This document shows positions 1-6,092 of a stretch of 6,092 nt of DNA, piece by piece. The DNA lies in the NCBI GenBank assembly GCA_001604265.1, contig LVBC01000091.1:1-6092 (forward strand). Reading direction: 5' to 3'. The notes beneath the pieces were generated by a model that made no database searches, was not told the origin of the DNA, and saw only the letters and a program-made list of their open reading frames with translations. Each line of letters starts with the position of its first letter. Position 1 is the first letter of the stretch. Source of the stretch: Spirochaetales bacterium Spiro_01 (lineage in GTDB: Bacteria > Spirochaetota > Spirochaetia > Sphaerochaetales > Sphaerochaetaceae). The translations under genes and the position numbers were made by a program.

Positions 1-1046
1 AGGTCGACGCCCTTGTCCTCTCCTGGCTCTCCTACTACAGAGCAGAAGAGTTCGACCTTGACGAGATCGAAGGAATCACGCTTTCTGCTCTTCTTGCTCT
101 CCATGAAGGAAGATACGGTGTCCTTGACATGACGGAGGCCGGAAAGAGTCTCAATACTGCTATCTCCTCGAGATACCTTCTCAAGGCACTGGCCGGAACA
201 GTCCGATTCAAAAATACTGTGATAAAGGGCTTCAGGTCCCACTACGACCCTGAGAATAGCATCCAGTTCGCAGCCTTCTCCTTCTCTATCCAAGAGGATA
301 TGGATGTATTTGCATTCAGGGGAACCGATACCTCCGTTGCCGGCTGGAGGGAGGATTCGAGACTCTGCTATGAGGAGAGAATACCTGCCCAGGCCGAAGC
401 AAAGGAGTTCCTCGACTCGCTTTCTGCTGGAAGCGGCAGGATAATGGTTGCAGGCCACTCGAAGGGTGGAAACCTCGCCATATACGCTGCAATGAATGCA
501 GACAAGGCGATTGCCTCGAGAATCGACATGGTCTACAACTTCGATGGCCCGGGCTTCTGCTTCAGCATGAAGACTCTGCCCTCCTACGAGCTTCTTTCCG
601 ACAGAGTGAGAAGCTTCCTTCCTCCGGATTCGATCGTTGGAATACTCCTTGAACATGTTGAGGATTATGCTGTAGTTGAAAACAGCAGCATCGGTATCCT
701 GCAGCACTTCCCGCTCTACTGGAGCGTCAGAGGAAACAGACTGATGACCATCGAGAAGAGGACATACTCGAGCCAGATAATAGACTCTATATTCTCTACA
801 TGGATAAGAGATATCTCATTCGAGGAGAGAAAGGAGTTCGTCGAGTCCCTCTTCTCTGTTCTTGAAAGGGCCGGCATCGAGGACTTTACTGAACTCACTA
901 CAGACAGCTTCCAGAAGATAAGGGCGATACTCTCTCAGATGGTCGGAATGGATAGAACGAAGAGGAGAATGATCACAGGCTTCCTGATGGACCTCATGAA
1001 GACCAGCTACAGCAGTCTTGCTTCCGCCATGAAGGACCACTCGTAA
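1..1046 (+). CDS. DUF2974 / Mbeg1-like alpha/beta-hydrolase, 5'-truncated by window edge
   Basis: Predicted serine hydrolase of the DUF2974 (Mbeg1-like) family, which has a lipase-like alpha/beta-hydrolase fold; the natural substrate of the family is not established. The frame is open from position 3, giving 347 visible residues. The ATG at 129 is not the real start: the 42 codons before it encode VDALVLSWLSYY, which resembles the conserved family N-terminus, and no Shine-Dalgarno precedes that ATG. Counting from the Met at 129, FRGTD (63-67) followed by GW-ED matches the family's first conserved block. GHSKGGNLA (109-117) is the nucleophile elbow with Ser111 as likely nucleophile, and YNFDGPGF (136-143) follows. 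DSIVGILLEH (167-176) and the QH at 192-193 are candidate sites for the acid and histidine of the triad. No signal peptide can be judged because the N-terminus is missing. The gene converges on the DUF4236-TM2 gene and is unrelated to the transport operon. Family assignment is fairly sure, function is not. Confidence 0.85.
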   Translation, partial: VDALVLSWLSYYRAEEFDLDEIEGITLSALLALHEGRYGVLDMTEAGKSLNTAISSRYLLKALAGTVRFKNTVIKGFRSHYDPENSIQFAAFSFSIQEDMDVFAFRGTDTSVAGWREDSRLCYEERIPAQAEAKEFLDSLSAGSGRIMVAGHSKGGNLAIYAAMNADKAIASRIDMVYNFDGPGFCFSMKTLPSYELLSDRVRSFLPPDSIVGILLEHVEDYAVVENSSIGILQHFPLYWSVRGNRLMTIEKRTYSSQIIDSIFSTWIRDISFEERKEFVESLFSVLERAGIEDFTELTTDSFQKIRAILSQMVGMDRTKRRMITGFLMDLMKTSYSSLASAMKDHS

Positions 1047-1113
1047 GAAGTTGTCGGTAAGAGTGCAGATTCTGTGGAATTCATTACGAGAGGATAAAAG
1101 GAGATGATTCCGC

Positions 1114-1683
1114 CTATTTCCATTCGACCAGTGGTCTATTCTGCCTGTCCGTGAACCTTCCAGATAGAATGCTTATCAGATCCACGATCAGCCCGATCAT
1201 AAAACCTCCACATGTAAACAGGTAGAGAATTCCTGTGCCTATCTTCCCGACATAGAATCTGTGAACTCCCAGCCAGCCAAGAAGGATACAGAGAACAAGA
1301 GCTATTGACCGGCTTTTCCTTGAATGACCAGAATCTCTGTCCATTCTATCCATTTCGAATGAGTTCCTGATTGCTGCAATGAGGGCCGGGTCCGTGACGA
1401 TCTCCCCTCCCTCTGTCCTGATGACGAAATGACTGCTGTCGTTCCTGTCCATCTCGACAATGTAGCTTGTGGTCCTCTTCTGAGCTGGCTCCTCTGCTGA
1501 AGGCCTGAACTCCTTTCTATATGAAATTCCTGTTCCAGGAATACCTACATTCACACTTGAGCGGTCTTTTCCAACAGTGACGGATGCACCCCTTCTGCCG
1601 ACTGTCGTACTGATTCCGGACTTTGAGAAATTGAGCCTGATTCCCTTGCATATCCTGATTGTTCTTCTCAGCCTAAGTCCCAT
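1114..1683 (-). CDS. DUF4236-TM2 domain membrane protein
   Basis: A 189-residue two-domain protein of unknown function. Residues 1-55 form a DUF4236 domain: basic start MGLRLRRTIRI, then glycine/serine-rich beta repeats (LNFSKSGISTTVG, GASVTVGKD, SSVNVGIPGTGISYRK). Residues 56-123 are a hydrophilic linker rich in charged residues (EMDRNDSSH, EMDRMDRDSGHSRKSR). Residues 124-179 form a TM2 domain with two hydrophobic helices (about 126-140 and 150-173). They surround the signature GWLGVHRFYVGK-GTGILYL and end in the usual IVDLI-I-SGRF-D pattern. There is no signal peptide; the TM2 hairpin should anchor it in the inner membrane. The start is supported by GAGGAG and AGGA purine runs just upstream. 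The gene stands alone, convergent with the hydrolase gene, and is separated from the transport operon by that operon's terminator. Domain calls are confident; the role is unknown. Confidence 0.87.
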   Translation of the reverse strand: MGLRLRRTIRICKGIRLNFSKSGISTTVGRRGASVTVGKDRSSVNVGIPGTGISYRKEFRPSAEEPAQKRTTSYIVEMDRNDSSHFVIRTEGGEIVTDPALIAAIRNSFEMDRMDRDSGHSRKSRSIALVLCILLGWLGVHRFYVGKIGTGILYLFTCGGFMIGLIVDLISILSGRFTDRQNRPLVEWK

Positions 1684-1692
1684 GACTTCCTA

Positions 1693-1698
1693 CTCCTC
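1693..1698 (-). promoter_or_regulatory. Ribosome-binding site of the DUF4236-TM2 gene
   Basis: On the minus strand GAGGAG lies 9 nt before the ATG at 1683, and a second purine run (AGGA) lies closer. It supports the chosen start over later in-frame Met codons, which would remove the DUF4236 domain. Confidence 0.6.
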
Positions 1699-1741
1699 AC
1701 GCTGTTTTTTAGTATCTGGTCCTTACATATATCCTGCAGTG

Positions 1742-1771
1742 ATCATACCACTCGATATCAATACTTGCGAA
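1742..1771 (-). promoter_or_regulatory. Candidate sigma70-type promoter for the DUF4236-TM2 gene
   Basis: Read on the minus strand, TATGAT (1742-1747) is one base from the consensus -10. It is preceded after an 18-nt spacer by TTCGCA (1766-1771), a poor -35 match. It would give a leader of roughly 50 nt before the ATG at 1683. The location fits, because the upstream operon ends in a terminator and this gene needs its own promoter, but the -35 element is weak. Confidence 0.3.
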
Positions 1772-1856
1772 TACCCTGGCTCGCTCATCCGGTTCATTAT
1801 CCTGTAGTTAACTATATGTTGTTGCTTAGGTACCATAGGAAGTTTTCATTCCGTGC

Positions 1857-1917
1857 ATGGCCAGAAGCTTTCTGGAGCCGCTGCAGATTATAAAACTGCC
1901 TTCCGGATGGCCAGAAG
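1857..1917. repeat. Pair of 11-bp direct repeats (ATGGCCAGAAG)
   Basis: ATGGCCAGAAG occurs at 1857-1867 and again at 1907-1917, 50 nt apart. The second copy forms one arm and the loop of the operon terminator. The first copy is followed at once by TTCTGG, so it can fold into its own small hairpin (CCAGAA, 3-nt loop, TTCTGG; 1861-1875). The pair may be a duplicated and decayed terminator or chance; only two copies are visible in the window. Confidence 0.5.
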
Positions 1918-1921
1918 ACAG
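1889..1921 (-). terminator. Rho-independent terminator of the ABC importer operon
   Basis: Read on the minus strand, CTGTCTTCTGG (1911-1921) pairs along all 11 positions, with two G-T wobbles, with CCGGAAGGCAG (1896-1906) around a 4-nt CCAT loop. TTTTATA follows directly (1889-1895). The hairpin begins 25 nt after the stop codon of the ATPase gene. No T tract follows in the plus direction, so it should act one way, closing the transport operon and insulating the DUF4236-TM2 gene. Confidence 0.85.
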
Positions 1922-1946
1922 TTGAAAGCAGTGTATTTCCATGAAA

Positions 1947-3056
<1,110 letters not shown>

Positions 3057-3064
3057 TTCTAATT

Positions 3065-3070
3065 CTCCTT
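3065..3070 (-). promoter_or_regulatory. Ribosome-binding site of the ATPase gene
   Basis: AAGGAG on the minus strand, 8 nt before the ATG at 3056 and starting one base after the permease stop codon (3072-3074). A ribosome finishing the permease would cover it, which favours coupled translation. Confidence 0.8.
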
Positions 3071-3071
3071 A

Positions 3072-4862
3072 TCAACCACCGATACCCTTGTCGATGGAGG
3101 CTCCTGTAGTTCTGTTGACTGTCCAGTTGACCAGAATGACTATGATCACGATCAGGAGGTTCAGACCGTTGGAGTACTGGCTCCAGCCCTTCTCGTTGTA
3201 GTAGTACAGCAGTGTTGTAAGTACTCTGTTCTGTGGTGTGCAGAGAAGCACGAACAGCGAAAGCTCTCTCATACAGGAGATGAATGGCAGGAGGTATCCG
3301 GAAACGAACGAACTCTTCTGGATTGGGATTACAAGCTGTGTCATCCTCTTGAACCAGCCGATACCGATTATCTCACCGGCCTCTTCGATCTGGTTGGAGA
3401 GCTGCATCATCGAGTTGATGCCGCTTCTCGAGGCAAATGGCATGTACTTCACTGTACCGATGAGTGCCAGTATGAAGAAGGAGCCATACAGCGATGGGAT
3501 GAAGAGTCTTCTTACAGAGAACATCGATAGGTAGATTGCAGAGAAGGCCATTGCTGGAATGAGGTATGGGAAGAAGGCCAGGCTGTCGACGATCCTTGAA
3601 AGTCTTGTGCCCTTTCCTCTTACGATACCGTAGCCAACGAGGAAGCCAATGGTACCGGCACTGATTGCACAGGTAGCAGAGAGCCTTACACTGTTCCACA
3701 GAGCCTTCCAGAGGGCCGGGTTCAGAAGAAGACCAGGCTCACCTGAGGTGATGATCGCACCATTGTCCCTGCCGATCCAGAATGCCAGAGTCATATTGTC
3801 AAGTGTGTACACACCTGGTACTGCAATGAGGGACTCGAGTGCGAAGGTCACCAGTGGGAAGAGGGAGACCATAAGGATCAGGAAGAGAAGGATGCATGAA
3901 ATCAAAGTCCTGCTCTTCTTGAGATTCACAAGTGCGATCTGTGAGCTCTTTCCTGTTACGGTCGTATAGTTCTTCCTGACACCGATCACCCTCTGATTGA
4001 AGGCCAAAATACCTACACTGAGCAGGATCATGATAAGTGCCATGGCAAAGCCCTGACCTGGAGCAACACCATCCATCGTCCTGTACAGCTGCATGGTCAG
4101 TACCTGATAGCGGACCGGCAGACCGAGGAAGGATGGAACTGCGAATGCGGACATTGCAGAGGAGAATACCAGGAGGAAGGTAGAGAGTACTGCAGGCATG
4201 ATCATCGGGATGGTGATCCTGAAGAGCATTCTCCTTCTTGTGGTACCGAGCAGCTGGGCTGCCTCCTCGAGGTTTGCATCTGCGTTTCTCAATATGCCGC
4301 CGATCATGATGTATGCAAATGGTGCATAGTGAAGACCTGTGACAAGTGAAATCGGGAATGCGCCATATGCGAACCAGTTAGGTGTGACGATACCGGTAAC
4401 TGCAGTGAAAAGGCCCTGGGAACCACCGACGAGACTGTTCTTGAATATGTTTATCCAGGCGAGTGCCAGCGTCCAGGATGGCATTATATAGGGGAAAATG
4501 AAGAGAGCTGAAAGCACTCTCTTCCATCTGAGATTTGTCCTTGTAACGAACCACGCAAAGGTGCCACCGAAGACCAGGGATACAAAGCAGGCCGCAAGTG
4601 AGGTGACAAGCGAGTTGATGAAGGGTCTGTAGAACATCTGGAGCGAGTTCTTGTCGAAGAGGACCTTCATCCAGTGATCCAGGGTAAAGGCACCGACGCC
4701 GAGCTTCAGTCTTCTGGCCTCGCTGACGTGGACGGTGACAGTATCCTTGACCATAGAGAACATTGGGAAAAGTGTCAGATATGCAAGAAACACGAACATG
4801 ACCACAAGAATTATGTTGTGCGGCTTCTTGAAATATGACTTCATTTTGAATGCTAGTTTCAT
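3072..4862 (-). CDS. Fused two-domain ABC importer permease (FbpB-like)
   Basis: Inner-membrane channel of the importer, 596 residues, with two BPD_transp_1 permease domains in one chain, as in iron(III)-type FbpB and ThiP permeases. After an N-terminal helix (about 16-36) and an external loop, the first domain covers about 80-290. Its EAA loop is NLEEAAQLLG (197-206) ending in IPMIMP (218-223). A second leader helix (about 318-341) and loop precede the second domain (about 385-580), whose EAA loop is QIEEAGEIIG (491-500) ending near IP 512-513. The EAA loops are the contacts for the two ATPase subunits. The start ATG has no clear Shine-Dalgarno: upstream is only the purine stretch GAAAGAAAAAAAGAA, and an in-frame TGA at 4882-4884 rules out a longer form. 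Met7 is an alternative start, also without a good site. The gene lies 73 nt after the binding-protein gene, across a hairpin. Confidence 0.93.
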   Translation of the reverse strand: MKLAFKMKSYFKKPHNIILVVMFVFLAYLTLFPMFSMVKDTVTVHVSEARRLKLGVGAFTLDHWMKVLFDKNSLQMFYRPFINSLVTSLAACFVSLVFGGTFAWFVTRTNLRWKRVLSALFIFPYIMPSWTLALAWINIFKNSLVGGSQGLFTAVTGIVTPNWFAYGAFPISLVTGLHYAPFAYIMIGGILRNADANLEEAAQLLGTTRRRMLFRITIPMIMPAVLSTFLLVFSSAMSAFAVPSFLGLPVRYQVLTMQLYRTMDGVAPGQGFAMALIMILLSVGILAFNQRVIGVRKNYTTVTGKSSQIALVNLKKSRTLISCILLFLILMVSLFPLVTFALESLIAVPGVYTLDNMTLAFWIGRDNGAIITSGEPGLLLNPALWKALWNSVRLSATCAISAGTIGFLVGYGIVRGKGTRLSRIVDSLAFFPYLIPAMAFSAIYLSMFSVRRLFIPSLYGSFFILALIGTVKYMPFASRSGINSMMQLSNQIEEAGEIIGIGWFKRMTQLVIPIQKSSFVSGYLLPFISCMRELSLFVLLCTPQNRVLTTLLYYYNEKGWSQYSNGLNLLIVIIVILVNWTVNRTTGASIDKGIGG

Positions 4863-4884
4863 GGATCTGATTCTTTTTTTCTTT

Positions 4885-4919
4885 CAAGAAAAGAATGGCT
4901 GCCAAAGACTGGCAGCCAT
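4885..4919 (-). terminator. Intercistronic hairpin, probable partial terminator or mRNA stabiliser
   Basis: On the minus strand ATGGCTGCCA (4910-4919) and TGGCAGCCAT (4895-4904) form a perfect 10-bp stem with a 5-nt loop, followed by the T-rich TCTTTTCTTG. It starts 16 nt after the stop of the binding-protein gene, before the permease gene. Such hairpins after the first gene of importer operons commonly lower expression of the membrane genes or protect the upstream message. The tail has two C interruptions, suggesting incomplete termination, consistent with the need to read through to the permease and ATPase. Confidence 0.75.
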
Positions 4920-4935
4920 ATATTGACCTAACTGA

Positions 4936-6045
4936 TCAAAGGATGGAGACAATGAACTGCTCGACTTCGTATCTGTGAGCTGCGAGATAGTCTGGATCCT
5001 CGATAACAAGGGTCTTCTCCCAGTCAGCGAGTGTGCGGGTATCTTCGGAGGAACCGAGGATTGGGCTGTTGTCGCCGAGTGTATCCATTGGCTTCCAGCC
5101 TTCAGCTGTGTATGCGAACTCCATGAAGAGCTTTGCAGCATTTGGATGAGCACATACTCCGGTAAGAGCGGTGTAGATAGGATACATGAAGCCGTTGAAT
5201 GGAACGAGGTCGTAGTTGACTGCGAGAGCGAGGTTCTTCTTCTCAGCTGTTCTGAGCTTGTTGATCGTGAAGAGACCGTAGAGCTGCTGTGCCTGGCCCT
5301 TTGCACCTACTGCCTCGCAGATCTTGGTATCGGAGGAGCCGAGTACGGAGTTTGCAAGCAGCATCTTGATGAACTCATAGCCAGCGTTCTCGGTAGTGAG
5401 AACGAGGTCCTTTCCATAGAGGTCCTTGTATGCCTTTGCAAGCTTCTCGGACCACTCTGGGCTGGTGAGCATGACGAAGAAGTTCATGCCGACGCTCTCC
5501 TTCTGTGGGTCCTTGAACTGGACTCTGCCCTTCCACTCTGGCTCTGTGAGCTGCCATACGTTCTTGAGATCGCTTGGCTGCTCGTTGTTGAAGATGAATG
5601 CCTTGATGTTGAGATCGTATACGAGTGGGTCTGCATACTGAGCTGGGATTGCCTTCTCTACCTCAGCTGGAACGTACTTGTTTACATATCCAGTATCGAA
5701 GAGCTCGGTGAGGACTCTACCGGAATCCTGAGCGAAGATGATGTCTGCGCCCTGGCCGGCCTTGGCCTCTGCAGAGACCTTGCTGATCATCTCAGCGTCG
5801 GAAAGCTGTGTGACCTCTGTCTTGATACCATACTTGGCCTCGAAGGCTTCTCCCACCTTGCTGCCTCTGCTGGTGAATGTGTAGACCTTGAGAGTTCCCT
5901 CGGCCTTTGCGGCCTCAACGAGCTCCTCGTGGGTCATCTGTGGCTCTGCCTGAGCTGCTGGAGCCTGAGCCTCAGCTGAACCCTGAGCAAAGACGAAACC
6001 TGCAACAAGTGCCAGGATTGTGAACATTGCAACGATTTTCTTCAT
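4936..6045 (-). CDS. Periplasmic solute-binding protein of iron(III)/phosphonate-type ABC importer
   Basis: Exported ligand receptor of the importer, 369 residues. Residues 1-20 are a Sec signal peptide (basic MKK, hydrophobic core, VFA before Q21). No lipobox cysteine is present, so it should be soluble and not a lipoprotein. A low-complexity Ala/Gln/Pro linker (about 24-36) leads to a two-lobe type II binding fold, as in COG1840-like (FbpA/FutA) proteins. Visible family features are LKVYTFTSRGSKVGEAFEAKYG (52-73, first strand and helix), AKAGQGADIIFAQDS (94-108), LTEPEWKGRVQFKDP (166-180) and the hinge-side NAAKLFMEFAYTAEGW (302-317). The Tyr-Tyr pair that binds iron in FbpA is not recognisable; the matching area reads LYGLFTINKLRTAEKKN (255-271). 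The substrate is therefore uncertain. Cys243 and Cys298 could form a disulfide. It is the first gene of the operon, with AAGGAG 7 nt before the ATG. Confidence 0.92.
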   Translation of the reverse strand: MKKIVAMFTILALVAGFVFAQGSAEAQAPAAQAEPQMTHEELVEAAKAEGTLKVYTFTSRGSKVGEAFEAKYGIKTEVTQLSDAEMISKVSAEAKAGQGADIIFAQDSGRVLTELFDTGYVNKYVPAEVEKAIPAQYADPLVYDLNIKAFIFNNEQPSDLKNVWQLTEPEWKGRVQFKDPQKESVGMNFFVMLTSPEWSEKLAKAYKDLYGKDLVLTTENAGYEFIKMLLANSVLGSSDTKICEAVGAKGQAQQLYGLFTINKLRTAEKKNLALAVNYDLVPFNGFMYPIYTALTGVCAHPNAAKLFMEFAYTAEGWKPMDTLGDNSPILGSSEDTRTLADWEKTLVIEDPDYLAAHRYEVEQFIVSIL

Positions 6046-6052
6046 CGTAAAA

Positions 6053-6058
6053 CTCCTT
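6053..6058 (-). promoter_or_regulatory. Ribosome-binding site of the solute-binding protein gene
   Basis: AAGGAG on the minus strand, 7 nt before the ATG at 6045. It is a much better site than that of the next gene, which fits a high-abundance binding protein. It fixes the start with a full signal peptide. Confidence 0.8.
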
Positions 6059-6060
6059 AG

Positions 6061-6083
6061 TTGAATTTCAATATAATTTTGAA
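6061..6083 (-). promoter_or_regulatory. Candidate -10 region with TTGAA/TTCAA inverted repeats upstream of the operon
   Basis: Minus-strand TATATT (6070-6075) is a candidate -10 placed for a leader of about 20 nt; its -35 would lie beyond the window. Around it are three half-sites: TTGAA (6061-6065) and TTCAA (6067-6071) make an 11-bp palindrome, and TTGAA recurs at 6079-6083, inverted to the second across 7 nt. They could be operator half-sites for a repressor, but the region is AT-rich and such short repeats arise by chance. Confidence 0.3.
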
Positions 6084-6092
6084 TCCACCTTT

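Noticed and set aside
1577..1807. Plus-strand open frame of 76 codons
   Set aside because: It is mostly antisense to the DUF4236 domain, has no supporting ribosome-binding site, and shows no recognisable protein features.
1723..1836. Minus-strand 37-codon open frame in the intergenic region (starts MVPKQQHIVN)
   Set aside because: There is no Shine-Dalgarno before its ATG, the composition is unremarkable, and it overlaps the candidate promoter of the DUF4236-TM2 gene.
4866..4894. AT-rich partial inverted repeat (TTTTCT/AGAAAA) after the intercistronic hairpin
   Set aside because: The stem is short and all but one pair are A-T, so it is unlikely to be stable; it probably reflects the T-rich tail followed by the purine-rich leader of the permease gene.
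4975..5979. Long plus-strand open frame (334 codons) opposite the binding-protein gene
   Set aside because: Its translation is a Leu/Glu/Cys-rich string with no domain, and it lies fully antisense to a convincing signal-peptide-bearing gene. It is a codon-bias shadow.
6072..6077. Perfect TATAAT on the plus strand, suggesting a promoter pointing out of the window
   Set aside because: No -35-like hexamer lies at the right spacing upstream (the positions read AAAACT), and the AT-rich stretch is better explained as the minus-strand operon promoter region.

Overview
The window looks like part of a chromosome from a spirochaete-like bacterium, with a Sphaerochaeta/Treponema-type gut lineage as the best guess. 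This rests mainly on style: the exported binding protein has a 'VFA-QGSAEA' signal-peptide junction of the kind common in spirochaete solute-binding proteins. The base composition is also moderate, and AAGGAG ribosome-binding sites are strong. There is no rRNA or marker gene, so the taxon is an inference. I see no tRNA, rRNA, CRISPR array, transposase or phage gene.

Layout. Positions 1-1046 (+) hold the 3' part of a DUF2974/Mbeg1-like alpha/beta-hydrolase gene whose true start lies before the window. A 67-nt convergent gap without an obvious terminator follows. Positions 1114-1683 (-) encode a small membrane protein that joins a DUF4236 domain to a TM2 domain. The 263-nt intergenic stretch 1684-1946 contains a candidate promoter for that gene and, on the minus strand, a strong intrinsic terminator for the transport operon. 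It also contains an 11-bp direct repeat, one copy of which lies inside the terminator.

Positions 1947-6045 (-) form a complete three-gene ABC importer operon, transcribed right to left. The order is solute-binding protein (4936-6045), fused two-domain permease (3072-4862) and ATPase (1947-3056). The binding protein captures a ligand outside the inner membrane, the 596-residue permease carries both transmembrane halves in one chain, and a dimer of the ATPase powers import. The family is that of ferric-iron, polyamine and phosphonate-type importers (FbpABC/PotA-like). However, the tyrosine pair that binds iron in classical FbpA proteins is not recognisable, so the substrate is left open. A perfect 10-bp hairpin with a T-rich tail sits between the binding-protein and permease genes and probably makes the binding protein more abundant than the membrane components.

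Overall this is an ordinary metabolic region. I found no convincing new biological system. The points that merit a look are the unassigned importer substrate, the intercistronic hairpin with an SD-poor permease start, the DUF4236-TM2 fusion, and the repeat-containing terminator region.
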